DNA of 64,000 nucleotides, from assembly GCA_019454045.1 (NCBI GenBank), contig SKCR01033470.1, positions 62,001-126,000 of the forward strand, written 5' to 3'. The notes beneath the pieces were generated by a model, which ran no database searches, had not been told where the DNA came from, and worked only from the letters and a program-made list of their open reading frames with translations. Positions 33,480-45,300 of this stretch are shown one piece after another. Source of the DNA: Zanthoxylum bungeanum. Taxonomy: Eukaryota; Streptophyta; Magnoliopsida; Sapindales; Rutaceae. The stretch's first letter is position 1, and each line of letters begins with the position of its first letter. A program made the translations under genes and the position numbers.

Positions 33480-34049
33480 CAAGAGACATATAACAAAGAA
33501 CAAGACGCACACCCAGATACAGTGAAAAAATTGTACAAAAACATAAAACACACGCAAACACACATACAATGGAAAAAATAAAAAGCAAATTCTAAGAAGA
33601 GTTACATTAAAGTGCACTCTCACCTAAATGATACATTTTTAGGTATTTTCTTATATTTGTGCCGCATGAAATACTTAGGCCTAATTTGTTAATTAGTTAG
33701 TTAACTAGTTTCTTAACCCTTAAAAAAATAATAATAATATTCAAGAAATATGAAAAAAGGAAAAAAAATTTAAGAAATATAAGAAAGAGGTCAAGAAAAT
33801 CAAGAAAAATGGTTAGCACATGTTAGGTTAGTCTTACACTGGTTCTTGCATCACTTGCATGTAAATAAAATTATATTGTCATTATTCTTATTTCTTACAA
33901 TCTATCTTTAGGTTTTCTTTATTGAGTTCGTGTTTATTGCTTTATTTATCATTAAATTTGTAACACGCCGGTTGATTATGACATGTCCAGTTTGGTTATT
34001 TTTCATGCATTATATGCTATTATATGCCCATGAAAATATAGCCGAATGC
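33480..34049. other. AT-rich spacer, no gene recognised
   Basis: No coding or RNA feature seen. Contains A-rich runs (33725-33800). It may be further remnant of the SIRE-like element. Confidence 0.4.
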
Positions 34050-34700
34050 AACAAGAGAGGAAGAAGAGTAGAATCACTTCAATTGGACTTCAATAAAGAG
34101 AATCCAAATTTTGTTAATTTGACCCATGTATTCGAAGATCAAGCCCAATGATAATGGAGCAGCTTACAAATACCAAGCCCAGTAATATATAATGGCGCAT
34201 ACTACCAGATTAATTAGGCTTAGTGGTTATTCTGTTTATGATAAATCATTAGTATTAAACATTATGGATTTAAGACATGTGGCCCATTCCATATTGGGCC
34301 CACACGCCTATAGTGTTTATTTGGTTATTTAATTATCTAAATTTCCTTAGTGGGGAATGGTAGTTTAAGTTAGTTTAGGCTACTTAGCTTGGTGGATAAG
34401 TAGGGAGCTAGAATTTAGGATTGGGATGTGAGTAGGCCTAGGGTAGATAAGGTTTATTTGGTCTTTTCCTAATTTATCAATTAATGAAAGTTACATTACC
34501 TTTGACAAAATTCTGAAATTTGCGTGAGCACATAGAGGGAGAAAGAATTCTTCTGATTCATTACATTTGAACACAGAGAGGGAGAAATGATTCTTCTTGT
34601 TCATTGAATTTGAATACAATATTTATCAAAGATTGGTGATCTTTGTAACTTCTCTAAATAGCTGGTAAGATTCTGTTAAAAAAATAAAGAAATGTTTTCA
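34050..34700 (+). repeat. LTR-like dispersed repeat, copy B
   Basis: Direct-orientation homologue of 3239-3818, sharing AACAAGAGAGGAAGAAGAG, GATTAAT..ATTATGG, CTTAGTGGGGAATG[G/C]TAG, GAAATTTGCGTGAGCA and AGAGGGAGAAAGAATT. It carries one extra local duplication (AGAGGGAGAAA..ATTCTTCT at 34530 and 34580). It ends at AATAAAGAAA, just short of where copy A has its PBS. Confidence 0.6.
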
Positions 34701-36227
34701 AGATATAAAATTTATCATGCATGACGCAACTAATGTGTCATATAATATTGCTCTCATACAAATCCATATACATAATTGACCATGTATACACTATTGTGAT
34801 AAATTATCAAACAAAACCCTTTTTTTTTAACAAGGTGGGTCGACTATGCATAAATAAGTTAATAATATCTTATTCCCCTGAAATGAGAAAGGAAGAGAGA
34901 AAATAAATTGAGATGCGAAAATAGACAGGGTCCTTGTTAACTTAACTAAGCAAAAATTTGGGCAGTATAAAAAAGATTTAGAATTCAGATCTCGTATGGA
35001 CGAGGGACTGGAGTTGCCGATCTTTTAAAATTGGATAAATTTCATATTACTCCTTGGTGTTTTGATAAAATTCAACATACCCCTAACATTACCACAAATA
35101 ATCAACACCATCCAAACCGTTAGCATCTCCATATGACACTAACAAATGCCCCTAAACATATGCAAGCCCTTTCTGTTAATTTACTTTGTGGCTCATAAAG
35201 AAAATAATAATAACCTCTAGATTACACGTAATTATTATGTATTTCGATGTAGCATTCCCAGAAGCGGGATTTTAACAGTTCAACATCCAAGCCAGCCCTT
35301 GTCTTTCAAGTCAAATAAAAAAAAAAAAATTATAAAAGGAATAAGGACAACAAAATTGGGGGAAAAAAATTACAGAGGTGTATATCATCAATCCAAATTG
35401 AAACTCAGATCAAATAAGAAAATGCAGTTGGAATGGAAGAAACAAATGCGAACCTCAAAGTAAAACCAACTTCCTTCAGATTTTCATCCTTGAAAAATGC
35501 ACGACGTACCATTCCTGACTGAACTACGAGATACATCAGCATCTGAAATAAAGAAGCTTACCGCTATCACAACATACAGCAACTGAGTAGAAGTGACCAG
35601 CAGGCTTGATGTCCAGTGTCTACGTTGAACATACATATCATTTGATGGATTGCATATAAACAGTCTTAACCAGAATGAAATTCTCGGCCCTGGGCTGAAA
35701 GCCAGAAAGAATGAACTGACAAACAATTTCCCCGTTGATATGATCAACATCCTAGGCCTCGCTAAATCCTCACATGTAAAAGTTTCCCTACAAAACCATC
35801 CTCCTTTCACTGATATATACTTTGTAATGGTAAATGTCCCTATTTTCACAGCAAATAAAAAGATATAAACACCCTGCAAATATGATTCTAGTCTCCAACA
35901 TTTATGTTCTCTACAGAATACATATTTTTTTCTCGGATCCCACATGATCAGTTCAAGCTTTCCCCATATTTGTTTCTCCCTCCTGTTTTGGATATAAACC
36001 ATTTCTCCAAACCCCTCTGAGTCCCATATTCTCTCATCATTGACAAAAATTTCTCCAACTCGTATCTATAACTTGTACATACCTCCTCTAGGGGGCAGAG
36101 TGTCAATACACAGAATGATTGCATCTGCATGTCTGAGAAGTTTTCCAATGTTTCTCTTCACCAAAATAACTATGCATCTTAGCAAAGAAAGAGGACTGAA
36201 GAACTTAACAGACAATCAAGAATCTGC
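34701..36227. other. Spacer and probable COG1 3' untranslated region
   Basis: The right part (roughly 35450-36227) lies directly downstream of the COG1 stop on the minus strand and probably includes its 3'UTR. I could not fix a polyadenylation site. A 172-codon minus-strand frame (36002-35484) has no recognisable domain and is not called. 34701-35450 is AT-rich with nothing identifiable. Confidence 0.45.
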
Positions 36228-36389
36228 TCATGTTGCAGTGAAAGAAGAAAGAAGACCTGCAGCTTGGGCAGGTAAAATGTCACCAAATGTTGACATCGCA
36301 GATGCAGATCTATCTTTGAATATGCCCACTTGACCATCTGTCAAAATAGATCCCAATTTCAACGTGCTCTCTCCAAATCTGCTACCAAC
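36228..36389 (-). CDS. COG1 exon 6 and stop
   Basis: 162 bp including TGA at 36230-36228. Acceptor ..GGCCAG. Encodes [20 protein letters not shown], then the conserved C-terminus with [15 protein letters not shown]. Confidence 0.9.
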   Translation of the reverse strand, partial: VGSRFGESTLKLGSILTDGQVGIFKDRSASAMSTFGDILPAQAAGLLSSFTAT

Positions 36390-39300
36390 CTGGCCAGAAC
36401 AAGTCAATTATCAGAAAAATTTGTTTCCAAATATACGCATCAGTTGGACAACAAAACATCAAACTATTTTCTATTCAGCCAACATCTCAATGAACAGATA
36501 ATTAAGTATACTTTTGTTGAAGCAACCATAAATTGCTCATAATATTCCAACAAGTGTTGTCGATCTAAACAACAGAGAAAATCAATAATCCAACACAGTA
36601 ACCCATGGATTAAAAAATGAAAAACTTGAGGAACCAGATGATAAATGATAATACCCCATAAACTAATTACCTTGACTAGATAACTTTTGACTTTGTTAAA
36701 GTAGTTATACATGCTTCAACAGATACTAAATTAACGAATGTAAAAGAATGCTTAAAAAATAAACACATTCTAACATGAAAGCTTTAGCTGTTCAGCCACA
36801 GCTATGATTTGAGGATAAAAATGATTCTAATAGACAGACAGAATTACCTGCATAAAAGACTTTAAGAATGGTGCTGCTACACCAAAACTTGAGTTGTCAT
36901 CCAAATCAATATTCCCAGAAAGTTCTCCATTTGTATAAGCTTTCCAGGACGTTCTTGAAGAGATATCATCCAATAAAATTGGAGCGGATGTTTTAGTTGT
37001 TGCTCTTGAAGACAGAGCTGGAGCACTGGAAAATACAAGAGAAACCAAATTAAAAAAAGGAAAATTTCAGGCAGAAATTTATTGAGCCGGGGGGAAGAAA
37101 GAATGTGTGTGTTTATGTAGAAGTGAAAAGACAGACAACACAGGATTGAATAAAAGAAATCAAAGTGCCAACCTGATCGGAAGATATTTGAAGCGAGGAA
37201 CTTTAGAGCATCTCATGATATTTGACTCAGAATTAGTAGGCAGAACAGTGTCAGTGTACATCCGATTAAGTTGCACAAAGAACCCAAAGAGAACAGCATG
37301 CCTAAGGTATGCCTGCTTCTCATTCTCCCTCAGATATGGCTCATACCTTTAATGATGTCAGATAAATTAGCAACCATATGTAATAAATACTCAACTCAAA
37401 GTATGCCTTCTTTCAGCTATATGGAAAAAAAAGGACTTCTCACAGTTAGATTCAGATGTTCAAAAGAAAATGGATGATCACAAATACAACAAACAGAAGC
37501 CTAAAATGCAGCCAAAACAAAATATGTTGTTTAGTCAGTTGTAACAACAGATTTTTGGTACATTTAAGAAATATCTTTTTGTTGAAACATTTAACTATAA
37601 ATTGGAATGTCTTCGTGAGCATACTAACTTAAGACAGCAAAGAAATGACAGTATATGGTTTCTACTTTAACAGATTTTTGGTACACTTGAGAATATATCT
37701 TTTGTTGAAACATTTAATGATAAATTGGAATGTCTTCATGAGCATAAGAACTTAAGACAGCAAAGAAATGTCAGCATACGGTTTCTACTTTAATTACTTC
37801 ATCAGAATGATCCTATTTGTCATTGTCTAAAACTAGCATAAGCCAAAAGTATAGACAATTCGAAGTTTAGCTTTGAATTGACATCCAAACAATTCAATAT
37901 AATACTTCCTAGCATTTTTTAATCTTCTTTTACAATTTAAAGCTAAATGTGTTCCAGTAATTTCTTTTCTATCATGGGCAGCAAAACTTGATATGAAAGG
38001 GAACGCATCATCCATGACCATTTGACAAAAAAGACCTCCTAGACAATTGCCTGGTCCACATTTATGCTCCTTCGAAGGTAAAGCATATGCAAGGAAAACA
38101 CAATGAAAATCCAACTCGTAAACATAGCTTCTGTAATTATCATAATGAATACTCAAAATATAGATATTCATCATAAATTAATTACAGAGGGATAGAAAAT
38201 CATACGTAAGCCAATCGATGGGATCCAATCTTTGTGAAAAACGATTAATTAAGCCTTCAACATGCTCTCCAATGTGCGATTTTGTTTGGCTTTGATCTTG
38301 CTTCCGTCTGAAAGAGAACTTTGCCTTTGGATTTTTTGATGACACCTCATTCATATTGCTATCACCCCCAGATAAAACGTCAGCAGCAAATCTCAAGTCT
38401 AACAAGACTTGCAAAACTCCTTTCTCCGACACTTGTGATCTGTGAACCTCTATAGCAGAAAAGAAGTTCCTATAAATGCCTATGACCTGCATAATTATAT
38501 GAGTATTTTTTCCCAATAATAAACAAGAATAAATTTTATATCTAAATAAATATGCAATTATACTGTGAATCGATAGTCAGAGTACATATACATAATAAAA
38601 AGAGTCCCTGAATTCAAGAGTTACAAGACCATTTATACCCTATCTCAATAAGCCAAAACGGAGAAATAATGAAAAGAAAATCAACAGTAAAACTATAAAA
38701 AGGAAAAAGATTGCAATGGCATCCTTTTCTTCAAATAAAAAATCAAACAGCCACCTCATGGAACTCAGCATTATAGATGGTTATTTTTAGAAAGGGATAA
38801 TGAAAGATGAATATTTATTTGCATATAACAAACATAGAGGAGCCTTGATTCTCCAGAAGAAGCAATGAGTTGACAAACTGAGCAATGTAAGAAAACCAAC
38901 CTGGTCAAGACTCGCTATCAAGAATGTGTCATAATAGAATGACTCAGGAGCAATAAGCTAGTTAAAATCCATATTAGAAGGTCCCAATTGAACAACGAAT
39001 CAATGCAAGATTGATGAACAAACAAACTTAGAGCACGGCACGCAGAAATGTGGCCACAAAGGGCGGGTATATCTTGTTTTCTAAGAAACAAATAAACATA
39101 AAAAAAAAAAAAAAAAAAAACCTTCTTCCTATGTAAGTTACAACTAAAATCATCAGTAACCACTATTGAAGCAGAGTCTACAAAGAAACATTTAAAGGAG
39201 TGGCACACCAAACAAACCAAAAAGTAGCACCATAGTTCCTCCATTGTGAATTTATGATAATCCAGATTTTTCCCCATCAATTGAAAAGTTAAACAATGCT

Positions 39301-42300
39301 TGCTTCATTTCAAAATGAGAAACCAATAAATAACAATTAAGAAATGAAGCTTCCCAGAGATCCTGCCACGTTTCTAGAAATTTATAATAAAAAGGAACCA
39401 AACCAAATCAAACAAAGCCTTTTCCCACTAGGCGGGTGTTGACTACATGGATCTTTTGATGCCATTGTGCTTTAAAAGGGACTAAAACAATAAATAAAAG
39501 TATAAAACATACTATAATCAGGAATAACAAGTGTAACAAATCAAACACAAGTATGGCATGCCACAATTTCTGTCAGTGTAGTTCAAAAAGAAAAATGGCA
39601 TTGGCACAACGAGAAAGTTGTCAAAAGTAACATTTAATTTAGAGCACCCAGATTAGAATACAAATTTGAGGATGACTCATGGATGAACAAGTTCAAAAAG
39701 TAACAATATGGCAATAACAAGTTCAAAAATACAGAAATATTGCTAGGATTCATGGATGAACAAGTAAATCCAACATCAACTCAAGCTGCATACCTTTTCC
39801 AATAGACGTGATGAAAATTTTTGCAAAATTGATTTGTCAAGTACATGACCACCAATTCTATGAATTTCTTCACATGCTCGACACAAAAACGAGATGATGT
39901 AGAGTGAAGGCATGGATGGGAGTGAAATTTTCATCTCCGACTGTCTCTCATCAGTTTGTTCTTGCTTCACTACTGTCTCTACCCACCCCTGTCCAATATT
40001 CAGAAGACGAGACTCAGTAATTGACAACATATTTTTATATATAGAAACAACAATTATAAATGGCTTACAATACTCACTACCAGTGATTAACCAAGGGTAG
40101 AATTAATCAGTATATTAGTGAACATGTTTTTTCTTTTCTTTTCTCTTCCCTTTTTTGTTTTTTGGATAAAAAATGAACAAGGAATTCCTTACCGAAAAAC
40201 AGAAAAAGAGAAGGAATGGACTACAGATACACACATTTAACTGATATTGAGCTAGATTTAATAAATACAACTAAAAGAAGAATTTCACGGCTCCCAAAAT
40301 GCATGGAAATTGCTTTCAAGGCTCCCACATCCATCTTTCCAAATGTTCTTTTAAATGTATACCAAAAGTAAGCCCCTTATCTCCATTGAAAACAATCAAA
40401 TTGCTTTCAGTGACAGCAAGGAAACAAATAAAAAAGTGAACCTTAAATTAAAGCCCCAGGGGTGACAAAGTCACAGAACATTTATCAGGAAAAGGGAACT
40501 GAGCTGACTGTAATAAAGCATATACCCTGAACAGTTCCAAAGATAGACAATTCTTTTTCTATTTTCAATTTCCAGTACATATTCGCCAACCCCCACCAAG
40601 TTACTGTCTGTGTAAGAAGTATTCAACTATTCATTTTTTCAAAGGAGATCAGGATAGAGTTTGGAGGAGCAGCCTCCAACCAATAAGAACTAAGGTATCC
40701 TCGCTGTTTCATACAATTTGATAATGAATACATTACAAACCACAAAAATTGGATTGCAAATATAACCAAGTTTCAAATGCAATTTACAATGCAAATTTTC
40801 AAGAGATCAAAAGGGGAACCGTCGCTATCAAAAGCCAGCTACTAATACCAATAAAGCCCATATGGTACATATGGTAGAATGCTACATAATTTTGGGAGCA
40901 TTAATAAGCAAAAAGACTATAATTAATGAAAAGTTTGTTTGTCCCTCCATGAAACAAGATGCATCCACTCTTGCCAAAAGCATGTCTTTGAAATGTCAAA
41001 ACTACAAGGAAAACTGAGACTTAAAATCTGAGTGACGGGAGTGGTGAAGGAACCATTCAAATGAGAAAATCCTTCTGAAAAATCTCACCAATAAAAGTAG
41101 ATGAAAATTGACGTGTACACATTCTAAAAAGCAGAAAAAAGGGCTTATTCCTGTCGAGCAGCATCGTGCCATGGAAGAAACAGCAAAAGCAGTGTTCCAA
41201 CTCTTTAGGGAAAGAGAGTTTTTGCATCCTGAATGGAAAATTCAGTCTGCCTTATCTCAGGAGGAAGGAAAACACTGCACTGCTGATCATTGTAGTACAA
41301 GGTATATATTATTGTCAGTGTTTAAAAATACGCATAAAGCGGCCGCCTCGCGGCGACGGCGCGCCGAGGCGGCCGCTTTATGCGCTTTTTTCGAATCGGC
41401 CGCCTCACCTAGCAGACAGCCTTTTTTTATTTTAAAATTTGTAAAATGAAACAACGACGTTTTGGGCTTCCAAAACGTAGTCGTTTCAGTTGACAAAATT
41501 GAAAAAAATAAATAAAAACCCAAATCGAGATTAGGGTTTCATCTCCCTCGTTACTTCATCTCCCTCTGCTTCATATCCAGCGTTGTTAGAGGCGCTGTGA
41601 GGCGCGCCTCGATGCGAGGGGCGCATGAGGGGATGGCGTGTGCGCTTCAACGGAGCTGAGGCGAGGCGATTCCAGTGAGGCACGGCGAGGCGGTCTGAGG
41701 CGCATGAGGCGCGATGATGCGAGAGGTCCTGTGATGCGAGCGCCTCATGGGGAAAAAATCATTAATTAAGTTTTATTGAAATTGGAAACCCTAGATTAGT
41801 TCTCTGCCTCTGCGACTGCGACTTCCTTCTTCTCTTCTTCAGTTTCTACCTCCAGCTACTATCACCGACGACCACTACCGTCGACGACGTGACCGACGAC
41901 GATTCCTCCACCGGCGACGACACCAAGGTATTTCTTCTTCTGCGATTCCACTTTTTTCTTTTATGTTCTCTGTTTTTTTTTTGTCACAGTTTCTTAACTT
42001 TTCTTCTTTGCATAATTGTTTTCCTTCTTCTTCTATTCCAGTTTCTTCATTTCTGTTCTCTCATCTATGATTTTTTTTCCTCAGTTTCTGAAATTTTCCT
42101 CTTTGTATAATTGTATTCAGTTTCTTTTCTTCGTTTGTTTTTATTCTTTCTATTCTGTTCTTTGTTTTTTGTTTTTTTTTTCCATCAGGCCATTAGCATC
42201 CTGTTTGAATTATTATTAAGTTTTCATTGAAATGATTTCTTTCGTAAATTGTAAATTAGTGATTAGTTTGCTTTTGCCGAAATGAAATTAGGACTTCTAG

Positions 42301-45300
42301 GTGTTCGTTCTTGATTTTTTTTGATAAAATTAAACATGTAATTGTTTAGTAGTTGATTGAATATTTATTGTTTGTACAGAATGGAATCTGGAGGCTCATA
42401 TTAAAAATTTAAAATTATGCATATATTACAAATTTACAAGTAAATGATGCATATATTACAAATTTAAAATTATTATTAATATATGTGCGCCTCGTGTCTG
42501 TGAGGCGCGCGCCTCTCGCCCCGCGCCTCGCGCCTCACTTTTCTGGCTCTGATCGCCTCGGTGCGCCTCTCGCCTTTAACAACCTTGTTCATATCCTCTT
42601 CTCGGCGACTGCATCTCCTGTTCTCGTCGACTCCATCTCTTGTTCTCGACGACTGCTGCTCCTGTACTCGGCGACTGCTGCTCCTGTACTCGGCGACTGC
42701 TGCTCCTGGTATTATTTTTTTTGGTATTGAATTGACATTTTTGCAATACCAGAGACAACTTCATATATTGTTGTTATTTTTGCAATCCTTAGTTACGGTA
42801 TATACTTGCACTGTTCTAAAACGCGCCGCCTAGGCGCGCCTAGGCGGCGCGTATAGGCTCGGCGGCCTATGGCCGCCGCGCCTGGCCCCAAATCGTTGGG
42901 GCCAGGCGCCGCCGGAATGGGCCGCATTTTCTGCCCATTCCGGCAAATTTGGCCGCGAAATTCGTCGGTCAACCGCCGTTGACCGACTCAGAATTCAAAA
43001 TTGATGATGTTTTCCGGTCGGATTTTACACCCTAATCTTATCCCTAACCTTAATTTTACAAAACAAACTCTCTAACTCATCAATTTTAAAAATCCCCAAT
43101 TTGATGCATAAACCCTAATTTTAAAAAACCATAATTCTTCAATTTTTGTTAGTTTCTCATGAAATTGACCCTCTTAAATCTTACCCATTGCTCAAAACAA
43201 CATTTTCCTATGATTAATTTGTCAAAATCACTCCAAATCTTAAACCTAATTATGAAAATTCTCTATTTCCGATTAGTTTCCTAGGCCCCGCGTAGGCGCC
43301 CTAGGCGCTAGGCGCTGGGTCGCCGCCCGACTAGCGCCTAGCGCGTTTTAGAACACTGTATACTTGTGCTACTACCAGCCTCAGAATGAACAAATTTCGC
43401 TTACAATATCATTTTTGCAATAACAGAGACAACTTCATATATTTTTTCTCTTAATGGGAGGCACTGAAGCTGTGAATGATGATTTAAGATGTTACTCTTA
43501 TACTTGTGTACTTACAGTCTTGGAAAAAATAACACATGAGTGAATTTTCTATTTATTTGTTTGTTGAATTGACACTGAATAGGTGGAAGAGGAGCATCTC
43601 ATTAATTGACCTGTGAAGCTCCATTTTTGATTCTCTTTTTGCTGTTTTCATTACTTACATATTACATATTTCAGTATGGTTTGAATTGAATTGGATGTAA
43701 TTTTTTCAGTAAAATGTCGAATCGAACAGATCCGGCCTGGAAGTACGGGCATGAAGTTACTGTGGACGATGGAAAGGGTTCATATAAGTATATTGAATGT
43801 CATTTTTGCAAAAGAACAATCAAAGGGGGTGTATACAGAATGAAAGAACGTCTTGCGGGTATAAGGGGTAATGTCGCGTCATGTACGATGGTTCCTCCAG
43901 AAGTGCAATCCGAGATGAAAGAATATATGAAGAAAAAACAAGATACAAAAAAGGTTGCACAACTTTATCGAGAAGAACAGATTGATGAAGGTGTCTCCCT
44001 ACACCGCACTTCTTTTGGTAGTTCAAACAGTGTATCCCAAAGAACAATTAGAGGGCCAGTGGATAGATTTGTGGTTAATCTTGAACAGTTTAAATAATGA
44101 TAGCTTATTTAAGGATTAGTTATCAATAATTTTTTTAACATACTATGAATTATGAAGAAAGTAATGTATTTTGGATTACTTATCAATAGTTTTTTGACAT
44201 AATATGAAGAAAATGAATGTATTTTGGATTATATTTTCGATTTTCGGATTGAGGCGCCCGCCTCACCGCCTCGAGGAGGTCCGCCTCGCGCCTCAATGGC
44301 CGGCCGCCTCGAGGCGCCGCCCCGTATTTTTAAATTATTGTACATCATACATACACGTGTGTGCATGTATTTCTAATAAAAGAAAATAAAAACAATAAAA
44401 TGTTCTTTGAGAAAACACTACTAACCCTCAAAGGAGTTGTTGCCAACAATCCATCATCTTTTTCCAGATCCCGAGAGAGAATGACAGAAAGCTCATCAGA
44501 CAACCATGTTATCCACAAGCTATGAGATCTAATACAAAGATCTCGGGCGTTTTTTGTAAGTTCTTCAAACTTCGGGGTTGCACTTTCGTTGGCTCCGAGC
44601 AATGCAGCAGTTGCAGCTGAAGTTTGTCTTCTAGAGCCAGTGGGAATTCGCTTTCCCAGGCTATCAGCCATGGGAGAATCAGTAGCCACTCTAGATTGCC
44701 TCAACAGCGGTGATAACTTATCAAAAACTGCAGCCATAGTCTCCTTTGCCCAAAACCTTGGAGAACCAAGAATAACTGGAATATGCTTTGAGTGGTTCTG
44801 AAAAGCGAACAAAAGACGCCCAATAAAAAGGGCTCTTTCAACAATGATTGCTTTTGTCACAGACTGGGTGCCATTTTCCATGGAAGCATATAAATTATCC
44901 AGCTCCCTCTTGAGTTCCATCAAAATTGTTGACATGCTTTCATAACATTTAATTTGTAGATATGGAGCCAGATCCTTCAACCTCAGAGCTGCCTTTGGAG
45001 ATTCTAAGAAACTCAGTAGGTCCTCGAGAATGCTCTGACAGCAGCTGTCCACTGCATCTCTGATTCGACTAACTTCAGGACCAAAATAGGCATTGAGACA
45101 AGTCTGGAAATCATTATCTTCAGGCAATGCTTTATGCCCTAAAATGACACCAGTCTTCTTTGCAGCATTATTAGTTTCTATAAACCAAACACCACCACCA
45201 GTAGAAGGCCGGTTTAAGTATGCCTGGAAATCAATCAGTTCACCAGAATAATCCCCTCCTATCATATGAATCGAGTTTGCCACATTCACCACTCTTGATA

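Larger units (their letters stand above)
41316..44333 (+). mobile_element. hAT-type DNA transposon inside COG1 intron 1
   Basis: 3,018 bp flanked by the 8-bp direct repeat ATTATTGT (41308-41315; 44334-44341). The left end is CAGTGTTTAAAAATACG; the right end is CGTATTTTTAA, the same inverted repeat minus its last six bases. GC-rich subterminal palindromes (GCGGCCGCCTCG, GAGGCGGCC) sit beside both ends. It encodes a BED-finger-like transposase N-terminus (43714-44097) but no catalytic core or dimerisation domain, so it is non-autonomous. Two other hAT-type elements are nested in it. It lies antisense to COG1. Confidence 0.8.
39989..44425 (-). other. COG1 intron 1, expanded by hAT insertions
   Basis: 4.4 kb. 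Removing the hAT element (41316-44333) and one target copy leaves about 1.4 kb of ordinary AT-rich intron. 39989-41307 shows no other clear element. Confidence 0.8.

Noticed and set aside
35484..36002. 172-codon minus-strand frame downstream of COG1
   Set aside because: No recognisable domain, composition like non-coding DNA, and it starts just after the COG1 stop. More likely 3'UTR or spacer.
42485..42833. Ala/Leu/Ser-rich plus-strand frames within the nested hAT elements
   Set aside because: Cross an element boundary and its target duplication (42587/42595); composed of GC-rich subterminal repeats and short TCGGCGACTGC repeats.
41316..44333. Considered CACTA or MULE elements because of the CAGTG ends and GC-rich palindromes
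   Set aside because: CACTA elements have CACTA termini and 3-bp duplications, and MULEs have long TIRs and ~9-bp duplications. The 8-bp duplications and BED-finger protein fit hAT.
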